Origin: Betaproteobacteria bacterium
GTDB taxonomy: Bacteria; Pseudomonadota; Gammaproteobacteria; Burkholderiales; Burkholderiaceae_A
Length of the DNA: 31,540 nucleotides
Reading direction: 5' to 3'
NCBI GenBank assembly: GCA_028139685.1
Contig: JAOINQ010000007.1
Coordinates: 1 to 31,540, forward strand
Positions 1 through 8,350 of this stretch are shown here, piece after piece. A program made the translations under genes and the position numbers. Position 1 is the stretch's first letter. Every line of letters starts with the position of its first letter. The notes under the pieces are model-generated. The model was not told the DNA's origin. It did no database searches and saw only the letters and a program-made list of their open reading frames with translations.

Positions 1-362
1 TGGGAGACCGAAGATTTTGTTCTTAAGGGAGCTGTACATGGCAAACTCACGAAATTATCAAAATGCCCAACATTGTCAACTACCCACGAAATAGCATGTT
101 TCCATGCATCAAATTCATTTGCATTATCTGAGGCTAATTCTTGAGGTCTTGGTATCACTGTCACATTATTTTTTTTTGCTATATCCATCGCCTCAGGACT
201 ATCAGTAGATACAAAAACTTTATCGATGAAAGGCAATGTTTTTGCAAGATGGATTGGGTAACTAAGTAATGGCTTCCCGGCCAATAACCGTAAGTTTTTA
301 TTAGGCAATCCCTTTGAACCAGCACGTGCAAATATAAAACAATAGGTTTTCGTTGTTTTCAT
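1..362 (-). CDS. CMP-nonulosonate (sialic/legionaminic-type) cytidylyltransferase, truncated by window edge
   Basis: The first 120 codons of a gene that runs off the left edge. The start is the ATG at 360-362. The protein opens MKTTKTYCFIFARAGSKGLP, which carries the FARxGSKGxPxKN nucleotide-binding signature of CMP-N-acylneuraminate synthetases (NeuA/LegF/PseF family). These activate a nine-carbon nonulosonic acid with CTP before its transfer to a glycan. A later stretch, PRPQELASDNANEFDAW, and LPCTAPLR also fit the family. It starts 8 bases after the CBS-nucleotidyltransferase gene, so the two are probably co-transcribed. That pairing recalls the Campylobacter legionaminic acid locus, where ptmE lies near the legF-type gene. 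Whether the substrate is sialic, legionaminic or pseudaminic acid cannot be read from this fragment. Confidence 0.88.
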   Translation of the reverse strand, partial: MKTTKTYCFIFARAGSKGLPNKNLRLLAGKPLLSYPIHLAKTLPFIDKVFVSTDSPEAMDIAKKNNVTVIPRPQELASDNANEFDAWKHAISWVVDNVGHFDNFVSLPCTAPLRTKSSVS

Positions 363-370
363 AGCTCGGT

Positions 371-1429
371 CTAGGTATCCCACTCGTCATTAGCTTTTAT
401 AAGAGTTTCAGGGACTCCAACATCTACCCAATATTCATGAATCGGAAAATAATTAATCTTACATTTTTTTTTGACTAGTTCATTAATCAGCGTAGGCATA
501 TCACAATAAACGCCCTTGTCGAGAAAGTTTTTGAAAGCTGGGTTAAAAACGTAAATACCTGCATTTACATAACATGAGTGATCAGGCTTTTCTAATATCT
601 TGGTAACATCATTTTTATCTGCCTGAATAACCCCGTACGGAATATTAATAGAATGCTCTCTTGCACATACTGTTCCAAAAGTCTTTGATGTTTCAAAATA
701 GTGCATTAACTCATCAAAGTCTACCATAGTCAAAACATCCCCATTCAGCACGATGACCGGAAGATTGGTATCAAACTCTAGAAGCGATAGAGAACCTGCT
801 GTTCCGAGAAATTGTTCTTCTTCAATATATTGAATATCTATTCCTTTATTTTTGCCATTTCCTAAATAAGATTTAATTTTTTCTTTAAGGTAATTGACAG
901 TAATATAATATTTTGTGAAACCATATGACCGCAGTCTATCGATAATATGTTCTATTATAGGTTTATTGTTTACTAGAAGCATTGGCTTCGGACATTCGTT
1001 TGTAATTTCTCCTAACCTTCTACCCATGCCTCCTGCCATGATGACAACATAATTTCCTTTTGTATTTGCTTCTGCTTTGATATCATCAGTAAAAATAATA
1101 GAAACTAAATTTTTTTTAGCATCTAGAATAGGTAGTTGTTTTATAGAATGCTTAATAAATAGTTCGCGAACACTTCGTTCTGAATAATTTTCCTCCTTTA
1201 CAAATACATAATCTTGATTCATTACATTTTCAACAGGATAGTCAACAGTTATGCCATTTAATAACGCTCTTCGGATATCGCCATCGGTAATAGTGCCCAG
1301 GACAACATTCTCCGAGTTAAGGACAATTACAATTTTACCTTTTTGCGCATTTAATGTTTTTATAGCATCCTTGATAATTGCACCGGATGAAATACAATAT
1401 TTCTTGCTTCCTGTTTTATCCACAAACAT
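371..1429 (-). CDS. CBS-domain sugar nucleotidyltransferase, PtmE-like (GlcN-1-P guanylyltransferase type)
   Basis: 352 aa. Two CBS repeats lie at about residues 14-66 (with LGTITDGDIRRALL) and 68-118. They are followed by an NTP-transferase domain at about 126-350. The catalytic loop MAGGMGRRLG...CPKPM spans 131-150, GTAGSL is at 209-214 and NGD at 229-231. This CBS-CBS-nucleotidyltransferase order is that of Campylobacter PtmE, which makes GDP-glucosamine at the start of the GDP-linked legionaminic acid route; the neighbouring CMP-sugar synthetase supports that reading. The specific nucleotide and sugar are inferred, not seen. The gene is 11 bases downstream of the O-antigen ligase-like gene and 8 bases upstream of the cytidylyltransferase, so it sits in an operon. 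A plainer alternative is a mannose- or glucose-1-phosphate nucleotidyltransferase. Confidence 0.82.
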   Translation of the reverse strand: MFVDKTGSKKYCISSGAIIKDAIKTLNAQKGKIVIVLNSENVVLGTITDGDIRRALLNGITVDYPVENVMNQDYVFVKEENYSERSVRELFIKHSIKQLPILDAKKNLVSIIFTDDIKAEANTKGNYVVIMAGGMGRRLGEITNECPKPMLLVNNKPIIEHIIDRLRSYGFTKYYITVNYLKEKIKSYLGNGKNKGIDIQYIEEEQFLGTAGSLSLLEFDTNLPVIVLNGDVLTMVDFDELMHYFETSKTFGTVCAREHSINIPYGVIQADKNDVTKILEKPDHSCYVNAGIYVFNPAFKNFLDKGVYCDMPTLINELVKKKCKINYFPIHEYWVDVGVPETLIKANDEWDT

Positions 1430-1440
1430 CCGTCAAAAAC

Positions 1441-2643
1441 TTATTTTATTGATGCAAATAAAAAAGAGCGCCGCTGACAAAATATAGCCATAAAAAACAT
1501 AAACATCATTGTGGTATTCGAGCGCCATAAATAACTTTCAAAAAATGAGATCACAATAAACCCTATTAATATAGATCGAGCACGGTGGTCTCCATATTGG
1601 AAAGACTTTACTAGTAGGTTTAACATAATTATTGCACCGAATAACCCTAGAGTCGCAAGGATCATAAAATATTGATTATGAGGATTATTTGTATATGGAA
1701 GATTTGCGTAAGACGAAATTACATAGTTAGGATAATCCTGCATAAAATCTCCTGTACCCACGCCGAAAAATGGGTTTGCTAAAAACATTTCGTATGCATG
1801 AAGAGAAAACACATATCTTAACCCTAGGGACGAATGTACATCTTTGTCGAATGTGAGAATATCGTTAATTCCTGCATCAATTCTAACTTGCACATCAGGT
1901 ATGTGATAGACTAGTAAGCAAGTAGCCGGAACGATTAACAGAATTTTTATGAATCCACGTGCTAGTGATCTGCTCGACTCAATCATTAAACAGATAAATA
2001 AAATCAGAAATAATAGAAACCCAGCTCTTCCCGTAGAAATTAATAGATTAGATAGCAACGCTAAGAATATAATAATCCTCATAAGGAAAACTCTAATCTT
2101 AAAAATGTCTGTTGGTATTAATAATTGTCGCAAGACAAGATATACGCCTATGGCCAAAATAGGGGAATACATAACATGAGATAAAAAAGGAGCTGTTTCC
2201 ATTCCATTGCGCTTTCCACTAAGAATGCCTTCGGGAAGTATTTCTGGAAATAAAAAATATAAATAATTGTAGTGGGCTAATATGCTACATAAAAATAATC
2301 CAGAAACAAAACTATTTATGTAAGATTCTTGATGTTCGTATTTGGCAGCAACCCAGAAAATACCGAAAAATAAATATGGTATTAATCTTCCTAGAGAATC
2401 TAGCCCTGCTTCGACATCCGAGGTCCATGCCATCCCTATTAGATGAGCGATAAAAAACAAAATAAACGCAATCACAAAGGGGGAAAAGACCTGTGATTTC
2501 AGTCTAAGAAGAAAATCTTTTTGAAAAATCTCTGTGATAAAGAGGAGTAAACAGAAGGGGTAGACAAAGGTCATGGTAAATGGCAAAAAAAAGGCAACTG
2601 ATCGTAAACTAAATTGTTGAATTGCTTCTGCCGGTCTAGCCAT
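1441..2643 (-). CDS. O-antigen ligase / polymerase-like membrane protein (Wzy_C/WaaL family)
   Basis: 400 aa with roughly ten to twelve hydrophobic segments. The larger periplasmic loop, about 245-325, holds the conserved elements of the O-antigen ligase superfamily: SSLGLRY (Arg276), GVGTGDF (294-300) and NNPHNQY (319-325, His322), followed by TLGLFG. STGRAGFL at 203-210 is also typical. The family joins undecaprenyl-linked O-antigen to lipid A-core, or polymerises the repeat, in the inner membrane on its periplasmic face. Ligase, polymerase and protein-glycosylating oligosaccharyltransferase members cannot be separated by sequence alone. It is the first gene of the glycan block, 58 bases downstream of the thiolase gene. 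No strong ribosome binding site is visible before its ATG. Confidence 0.8.
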   Translation of the reverse strand: MARPAEAIQQFSLRSVAFFLPFTMTFVYPFCLLLFITEIFQKDFLLRLKSQVFSPFVIAFILFFIAHLIGMAWTSDVEAGLDSLGRLIPYLFFGIFWVAAKYEHQESYINSFVSGLFLCSILAHYNYLYFLFPEILPEGILSGKRNGMETAPFLSHVMYSPILAIGVYLVLRQLLIPTDIFKIRVFLMRIIIFLALLSNLLISTGRAGFLLFLILFICLMIESSRSLARGFIKILLIVPATCLLVYHIPDVQVRIDAGINDILTFDKDVHSSLGLRYVFSLHAYEMFLANPFFGVGTGDFMQDYPNYVISSYANLPYTNNPHNQYFMILATLGLFGAIIMLNLLVKSFQYGDHRARSILIGFIVISFFESYLWRSNTTMMFMFFMAIFCQRRSFLFASIK

Positions 2644-2701
2644 ACTCTGTCGATTTTAAAATGTTCCTAACAAAAAAAAATAACATTTGGTGCCAGTACC
2701 T

Positions 2702-3880
2702 TTAAACATTCTCGAAAATAGTTGTTATTCCCTGTCCGCCACCAATACACATTGTAGCAAGAGCATATTTTCCCTTAATCCTTTTTAATTCATATAACGC
2801 TTTGGTAATTAAAACAGCACCTGTTGCTCCTACAGGGTGTCCTAATGCTATAGCTCCTCCATTTACATTAGTTATAGAGGAATCCAGTTCCAGTCCTTTT
2901 TGAACAGCTAAAGCCTGCGCAGCGAATGCTTCGTTTGATTCGATAACATCAATATCTTTTAATTTTAGCCCCGCTTTTTTTAGAGCCACCTTAGTAGCCG
3001 GAATAGGACCTTCTCCCATAACATCATTTGGAACACCAGATATGGCGTAACTGACTAGGCGTGCTAAAGGTTGTACATCCTCTTTCTTTGTTGCTTCTTC
3101 ACTACCCATCACGATGAAGGATGCACCATCATTAATTCCACTAGCGTTTCCTGCGGTAACGGTCCCTTTATCCCGCAAAAAAGCTGCCTTCATAGTTGCA
3201 AGTTTCTCCGCAGTTGTTAAGCGAGGATGTTCATCTATGTTGAAAATAACGTTTTCACGTTTCTTTTTGATGCTTATTGGAACAATTTGGTCATTAAATC
3301 TTCCTGACTCTATTGCATTTTTTGCTCGAGTCTGGGAGGTGAGCGCAAATTCATCTTGCATCTTCCTAGTTATGTTCCATTTTTTTGCTAAGTTTTCAGC
3401 GGTTACACCCATATGACCAACTCCGAAGGGATCTGTAAGCACAGCGACCATCATATCTATCATACTTGTGTTGCCCATTCGCCTTCCAGAACGCAGATCA
3501 GAACTCAAAAAACCTCCCTTTGACATTACTTCTACCCCACCACCAATTCCAAAGGGAGTATCGCCTAGCTTGATACTCTGTGCTATCGATATAACAGCTT
3601 GCATAGCTGAACCACATAGCCGATTAACGGTTAATGCGGAAGAATCATGGGCAAGGCCCGCATTAATCGAAATAACTCGAGCCACATACGGAGATCTACT
3701 TTCAGTAGGAATACAATTTCCTACAACCGAAGAACCAATCAGCGCAGGGTTCACTGCACTTCTATTAATTGCCTCTCTCATTACCGTTGTGCCTAAATCT
3801 ATTGGCTCTAGCATCGAAAGGCTTCCATCAAAGGAGCCAATTGCAGACCTAACTGCGCTCAACACAAATACATCATTCAT
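2702..3880 (-). CDS. phaA: Acetyl-CoA acetyltransferase (thiolase), PHB pathway
   Basis: 392 aa, the usual length for biosynthetic thiolases. The acyl-accepting cysteine lies in VNRLCGSAMQA (Cys89). NEAFA is at 316-320, the catalytic His348 is in ALGHPVGATGA, and the second cysteine, Cys378, is in TMCIGGGQG. All thiolase active-site residues are present. It condenses two acetyl-CoA to acetoacetyl-CoA, the first step to polyhydroxybutyrate. The symbol rests on the phaC-phaB-phaR genes upstream on the same strand; a degradative acetyl-CoA C-acyltransferase or BktB-like role cannot be excluded. A good ribosome binding site (GAGGGA, 5 bases before the ATG) is present. It follows rimO by only 17 bases, so it probably shares its transcript. 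Confidence 0.88.
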   Translation of the reverse strand: MNDVFVLSAVRSAIGSFDGSLSMLEPIDLGTTVMREAINRSAVNPALIGSSVVGNCIPTESRSPYVARVISINAGLAHDSSALTVNRLCGSAMQAVISIAQSIKLGDTPFGIGGGVEVMSKGGFLSSDLRSGRRMGNTSMIDMMVAVLTDPFGVGHMGVTAENLAKKWNITRKMQDEFALTSQTRAKNAIESGRFNDQIVPISIKKKRENVIFNIDEHPRLTTAEKLATMKAAFLRDKGTVTAGNASGINDGASFIVMGSEEATKKEDVQPLARLVSYAISGVPNDVMGEGPIPATKVALKKAGLKLKDIDVIESNEAFAAQALAVQKGLELDSSITNVNGGAIALGHPVGATGAVLITKALYELKRIKGKYALATMCIGGGQGITTIFENV

Positions 3881-3897
3881 ACAAATCCCTCTTAAAG

Positions 3898-5343
3898 CTA
3901 GTTACTAACAATTTTTGCAATGAGGTCATGTTCATTATTGCCTATAATTTCTACAAGAGAGAAATTTCCGATCTCTACACGAGAGAATTTTTCCTGATCT
4001 GGGTAAACATGAACAATACCGTCAATTTCCGGTGAATCCGCAGGTCCTCTTCCGGTTAAAACTTTTTTTTCACTGTCTACACCTTCGATGATAACCTCTA
4101 CTCGTTTTCCATTCCATCTTTTTAACTGATTTTTTGAAATTTTAGCTTGATGCTGTAGTAGTCTAGACTGCCTATCAAGACTTACCTCCTCCGGAACGTG
4201 ATCTTGGTATTTATTGGCCTCTGCACCGGCAACTGGGGAATAAATGAAACAGCCAACCCTGTCTAGCTTCGCTTTAGTTAAAAACCGTAACAGATAATCA
4301 AAGTGAGCCTCAGTTTCCCCAGGAAATCCCACAATAAAGGTACTACGAATAGTGAGATCTGGACAGGTTTTCCTCCAGTTTGAAAGCCTAGTTAAGATAT
4401 CCACCATTTTTCCAGGACGTTTCATTTTTTTTAAAATGTCAGGATGTGCGTGTTGAAATGGCATATCGATATATGGAACAATCCCCTGTCTTGACGGAAT
4501 AATATCCTTGATGTTTTCATTTTTTTTCATGAGTGGAATTAAGGCATCAATATTCTTATAAGGATAAATATAATGTAACCTTATCCAAACCTTAAGCTTT
4601 TGTAACTCTTTCACTAATCCCAAAAGGTTAGCTTTGACAGGTGCTCCATTTATAAATTCCGTTTGATACTTGCTGTCAGCACCATAGGCTCCTGTATCCT
4701 GAGAAATAATAATAATTTCTTTTACCCCTCTGGAAACTAGATTCTTTGCCTCCTCGATTATTTCACTAACTTTACGAGAGACCAGTTTCCCGCGCATTGA
4801 AGGAATAATACAGAAAGTACATGATTGATTACATCCTTCAGAGATTTTTACATAGGCATAATGTGAAGGAGTGAGGAGATAATTTCTCGAAGATGTAGCG
4901 GAAGAATCTGAAGTTATCTTCTCTTTAAGAAGTAATTTCTTTCTATTTTTAACATCCCTGTCAAACCGGTTCTTTATATTTAGCTGATCTTTAATCAACC
5001 TTGCCGTATGTGCAGGATCATTCGGTCCCGTAACCTCCAAAACGCCAAGGTCTTCTGCAGTAATTAATGGCGATCCATCAGATTTTTTTTTTGCGCCTAA
5101 ACAACCAGTGACGATGACCTTTCCATTTTTTTTTTTTGCTTCTTTAATAGAATCCAAGCTTTCTTTAATTGCAGCATCAATAAAACCACATGTATTGACC
5201 ACAACCAAATCTGCCTCTTGAAAGTAGGGGGTTGTTTTAATATCGTCAGAGACTATTAAATTAATTATCTGCTCCGTATCAACAAGAGCTTTTGAGCAAC
5301 CCAAAGAAATAAATCCAACAGAATGAATATTTTTCTTTTCCAT
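3898..5343 (-). CDS. rimO: Ribosomal protein S12 methylthiotransferase RimO
   Basis: 481 aa. The N-terminal methylthiotransferase domain opens FISLGCSKALVDTEQ and has Cys16, Cys52 and Cys81, ligands of the auxiliary 4Fe-4S cluster. The radical SAM domain has CNQSCTFC (Cys171, Cys175, Cys178), followed by IIPSMRGKLVSR. A C-terminal TRAM-like part covers about 400-475. RimO adds a methylthio group to an aspartate of ribosomal protein S12. The SLGCSKALVDTE form separates RimO from the tRNA enzyme MiaB. The protein is somewhat longer than usual (about 440), mostly from a Lys/Ser-rich linker near 125-155. The gene carries A runs of 10 and 12 bases (near 5083 and 5126) yet stays in frame. It is inserted between phaR and the thiolase gene; I know of no functional reason for this. 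Confidence 0.95.
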   Translation of the reverse strand: MEKKNIHSVGFISLGCSKALVDTEQIINLIVSDDIKTTPYFQEADLVVVNTCGFIDAAIKESLDSIKEAKKKNGKVIVTGCLGAKKKSDGSPLITAEDLGVLEVTGPNDPAHTARLIKDQLNIKNRFDRDVKNRKKLLLKEKITSDSSATSSRNYLLTPSHYAYVKISEGCNQSCTFCIIPSMRGKLVSRKVSEIIEEAKNLVSRGVKEIIIISQDTGAYGADSKYQTEFINGAPVKANLLGLVKELQKLKVWIRLHYIYPYKNIDALIPLMKKNENIKDIIPSRQGIVPYIDMPFQHAHPDILKKMKRPGKMVDILTRLSNWRKTCPDLTIRSTFIVGFPGETEAHFDYLLRFLTKAKLDRVGCFIYSPVAGAEANKYQDHVPEEVSLDRQSRLLQHQAKISKNQLKRWNGKRVEVIIEGVDSEKKVLTGRGPADSPEIDGIVHVYPDQEKFSRVEIGNFSLVEIIGNNEHDLIAKIVSN

Positions 5344-5366
5344 TTAAAATGATTCTCTCGAACCCC

Positions 5367-5918
5367 CTAATCACCGTCTTTTTTTTGTCGTTTATTCTCG
5401 CCCATACCTCTGAAAAATATTTCGGAATTCGCCTGCATTTGCTTTTCTATACTTGAAAAATATTCTCGAGATTTTTCCATATAGTCACCGAAAAAGTTTT
5501 GGATAGACTGTGGGTTAGAGGAAAAAAATTCTGAAACTTTTTCATTTGGAGTAAAGCCATTATCTAAAAATGTCTTCGAGTTATCTTTAAATTTTTCTTG
5601 CGCTTCTGCAAAGATTTGAATATTTTTTTCTAGGAATGAACCCATAAAGCTTTGCATCGCGTTACCATATAGTCGGATTATCTGAGCCAACACAGATTCC
5701 GTAAACATGGGAATGCCACCAGATTCCTCTTCCAAAATTATTTGAAGAAGTATCGTTCGCGTAATATCATCATTTGTTTTCGCATCAACGACAGCGAAGT
5801 TTTCGCACTCAAGTACCAATGCTTTAATGTCAGCTAGCGTTACGTAAGAACTTGCATGAGTGTCATAAAGTCGTCTGTTCGGATATTTTTTTATAAGTCT
5901 CTGTGTGTTTTTATTCAT
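5367..5918 (-). CDS. phaR: Polyhydroxyalkanoate synthesis repressor PhaR
   Basis: 183 aa. The N-terminal PHB/PHA accumulation regulator DNA-binding domain is unmistakable: KKYPNRRLYDTHASSYVTL at about residues 10-28, then the ADIKALV helix. The PHB_acc domain follows (TRTILLQIILEEE). The C-terminal half (about 95-175) is helical, rich in Phe, Lys and Glu, and ends in a basic tail. PhaR binds PHB granules and represses phasin and its own gene until polymer is made. It lies 9 bases downstream of phaB on the same strand. No phasin gene is in this window, so its main target must be elsewhere. No clear ribosome binding site precedes the ATG. Confidence 0.94.
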   Translation of the reverse strand: MNKNTQRLIKKYPNRRLYDTHASSYVTLADIKALVLECENFAVVDAKTNDDITRTILLQIILEEESGGIPMFTESVLAQIIRLYGNAMQSFMGSFLEKNIQIFAEAQEKFKDNSKTFLDNGFTPNEKVSEFFSSNPQSIQNFFGDYMEKSREYFSSIEKQMQANSEIFFRGMGENKRQKKDGD

Positions 5919-5927
5919 TATATATTT

Positions 5928-6671
5928 TTAACCCATGTGAAGACCACCGTTTAAAGAAAAGTCAGCGCCTGTCGCAAAGGCACCATCATCAGAACAAAGC
6001 CAGGCAACTATTGAAGCGATTTCTTCTGTGTTACCTAGTCTTTTAATTGGTATTGTATTAACAATCTTTTCCAATACATCGGGCCGTATTTTTTTTACCA
6101 TTTCAGTTCCAATATAACCGGGAGATACTGTATTGACTGTTACACCTTTTGTAGCAAGTTCCTGCGCAAGCGACATAGAAAAACCATGGATTCCAGCTTT
6201 AGCTGTCGAGTAATTGGTTTGCCCAAATTGACCTTTTTGCCCATTAACCGAGGAGATATTGATTATACGCCCCCATTTTTTTGTGATCATTCCATCTACA
6301 ACCTGTTTTGTAACATTAAAAAGGCTATTCAAATTAGTATCTAGTACCAAACGCCACTGTTCTAAGCTCATCTTAGCAAAGGTGGTATCTTTTGTAATAC
6401 CAGCATTATTTACTAGAATATCCACATCACCTACAGTATCTCGTACATATTCGAATGCAGTTTTTGTTGATTCCCAATCCGAAACATTTCCAACACTGTG
6501 CAGAAAATCGTAGCCATCGTTTCGCTGGTTGGTCAACCAACTAGTATAGTCTCTATTTGGACCACAACCTGCGATTACAACATAGTCTAAGGAGTACAGC
6601 TTCCTGCAAATTGCTGTCCCAATGCCGCCCATCCCTCCGGTGACATATGCAATTTTTTTTTCTTTTTTCAT
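5928..6671 (-). CDS. phaB: Acetoacetyl-CoA reductase PhaB
   Basis: 247 aa, a short-chain dehydrogenase. The nucleotide-binding glycine motif TGGMGGIG is at 11-18 and NNAG at 88-91. The catalytic Ser140/141, Tyr154 and Lys158 lie within INISSVNGQKGQFGQTNYS and the TAK that follows. GQFGQTNYSTAKAG is the form seen in PHB-type acetoacetyl-CoA reductases rather than FabG. It reduces acetoacetyl-CoA to (R)-3-hydroxybutyryl-CoA with NADPH, the monomer for PhaC. It lies 23 bases downstream of phaC and 9 upstream of phaR, in a PHB operon. Confidence 0.93.
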   Translation of the reverse strand: MKKEKKIAYVTGGMGGIGTAICRKLYSLDYVVIAGCGPNRDYTSWLTNQRNDGYDFLHSVGNVSDWESTKTAFEYVRDTVGDVDILVNNAGITKDTTFAKMSLEQWRLVLDTNLNSLFNVTKQVVDGMITKKWGRIINISSVNGQKGQFGQTNYSTAKAGIHGFSMSLAQELATKGVTVNTVSPGYIGTEMVKKIRPDVLEKIVNTIPIKRLGNTEEIASIVAWLCSDDGAFATGADFSLNGGLHMG

Positions 6672-6694
6672 AGATATTCTTTCACTAACTAGTG

Positions 6695-8311
6695 TTAAAA
6701 CTTTTTCGCTACTTCTCGAACATATCTCCCTGGTGCCTTCTCAATTACTTTATGGTTGTTGTCCCCTAATTTCTTTTGTCGACGAATCAGTTTTCCATTG
6801 TTTTTACTTAACCATATATCCCAATCTATCCACCAACTACCTTTTACCTCAGTTGTATTTTCACTCCAATCAGAAAACCCTAGGCCGGCAATTGTATCGT
6901 AATCACTAGTTTTCCAATAACTTCGTTTATTTTTAGAAGCAGGATTTATGCATCCGGCAATATGGCCACTTGCTCCCAGTACAAATCTTATTTTCCCACC
7001 AAAAAGGCTGGCTGAGGTAAAGGCTGATTTGCAAGGGACAATGTGATCCTCTTTCGCTCCCATTGCATAAATTGGACACGTGATTGTCCGTAAATCAATT
7101 TTTTCACCACAAACGGAAAGTTTATTTGGTTTTTTAAGCCGGTCTTCCAAATAAAAGTTTTTTAAATACCAGCAGTAAAATGGACCTGCAAGATTTGCGC
7201 TGTCCCCATTCCAGTAAAGGAGATCGAATGGAATAGGTTTCTCTCCTTTGAGATAATTAGAAACATAGTAGTTCCAAATAAGATCATCGGGCCTTAAAAA
7301 TGAAAAAGTTGATGCAAGTTCCGATCCAGGCATGACGCCTTTTTGTCCGATTGAGTTCTCTCTCAATGAGATTGACGCTTCGTCGATAAAGATTTTTAAT
7401 ATTCCTGGGTCAGAAAATTCTAAAAGACTTGCCATCAACGTTATAGAATTGATAGTGTCTTTTTTTTGTTTTGCAATTACCCCAGCAGCACAAGTCAAAA
7501 GAGTTCCCCCAATACAGAACCCAAGCGTATTAATTTTCTCAATATTTGAGATTTCACGTACCTTATCTATCGCTTTGATGACTCCAGTTTCCACATAATC
7601 ATCCCAAGTAAATGTACACTCGGAATCATTAATATTTTTCCAGGATACAAGGAAAACCTGATTTTTGTTTTCCAACGCAAAATTAACCAACGAGTTCGAC
7701 TCCGTTAAATCTAAAATATAGTATTTATTAATACAAGGAGGTACAAAAAGAATTGGAGTTTCCTTTACTTCGCTAAATTTATTTTTATACTGAATAAGTT
7801 GGAAAATATCATTTTCAAATATTACGGCCCCTTCAGTTACCGCTAAATTTTTCCCAACTTCGAAAGCAGTTTCGTCCGTTTGAGAAATTTTCCCTTTACT
7901 GATATCAGATAAAAAGTTTTCCATACCGGATATCATGCTTTTTCCTTTTGTTTGAAAAAACTTTTTTTGAACCTCAGGATTAGTTGCCATAAAATTTGCC
8001 GGGGACATCGTGCTCAAATAATTATCAAGGAAAAAATTCATCTTTTGTCTTTGGTCATCTTCCAAATACATTTTCTCTGTCATATCGAAAAGTGTCTTAG
8101 CATTTAGCAAATAAGTAGCAGCAAAAGATGAGTATAATCCCGCGGTTGCCCAATCATTTGAGGAAAAACGGCGATCGGTTGCTAAAACCTCTTTAGCTTT
8201 CTCTGGTTCAGACCAAATTTGGAAAAATTCAGAAAGGTACTTCTCTTGAATTTGGGTAAGATCTCTTGGTTCTATAAATTCTCGTAATTTATTTTTTTTT
8301 TTCATAATCAT
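6695..8311 (-). CDS. phaC: Class I poly(3-hydroxyalkanoate) synthase PhaC
   Basis: 538 aa. The N-terminal PhaC domain is followed by an alpha/beta-hydrolase core. The lipase-like box is GFCIGG (264-269) with nucleophile Cys266; Asp422 is in KEDHIVP and His450 in SGHIAGCINP. YWNGDSANLAGPFYCWYLK and the tryptophan-rich C-terminus are class I hallmarks. It polymerises (R)-3-hydroxybutyryl-CoA on the PHB granule surface. The protein is slightly shorter than Cupriavidus PhaC (589 aa), mainly at the N-terminus. Two starts are possible: the ATG at 8311 or Met3 at 8305, which is preceded by GGA at 5-base spacing. Met3 is followed at once by a run of 11 A, which keeps the frame here. It is the first pha gene, 39 bases after pgeF. 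Confidence 0.94.
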   Translation of the reverse strand: MIMKKKNKLREFIEPRDLTQIQEKYLSEFFQIWSEPEKAKEVLATDRRFSSNDWATAGLYSSFAATYLLNAKTLFDMTEKMYLEDDQRQKMNFFLDNYLSTMSPANFMATNPEVQKKFFQTKGKSMISGMENFLSDISKGKISQTDETAFEVGKNLAVTEGAVIFENDIFQLIQYKNKFSEVKETPILFVPPCINKYYILDLTESNSLVNFALENKNQVFLVSWKNINDSECTFTWDDYVETGVIKAIDKVREISNIEKINTLGFCIGGTLLTCAAGVIAKQKKDTINSITLMASLLEFSDPGILKIFIDEASISLRENSIGQKGVMPGSELASTFSFLRPDDLIWNYYVSNYLKGEKPIPFDLLYWNGDSANLAGPFYCWYLKNFYLEDRLKKPNKLSVCGEKIDLRTITCPIYAMGAKEDHIVPCKSAFTSASLFGGKIRFVLGASGHIAGCINPASKNKRSYWKTSDYDTIAGLGFSDWSENTTEVKGSWWIDWDIWLSKNNGKLIRRQKKLGDNNHKVIEKAPGRYVREVAKKF

Positions 8312-8350
8312 CCAGTCAAATAATACTGTACTTCGATATGTGTCTGTTTA

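Noticed and set aside
2644..2701. Terminator between the thiolase and the O-antigen ligase gene
   Set aside because: There is a run of 9 T (minus strand), but the preceding stem is only about 3 bp, so it is not supported.
3468..3908. A 146-codon plus-strand frame opposite the thiolase gene
   Set aside because: It is a mirror of a well-conserved thiolase; the composition is that of an antisense shadow.
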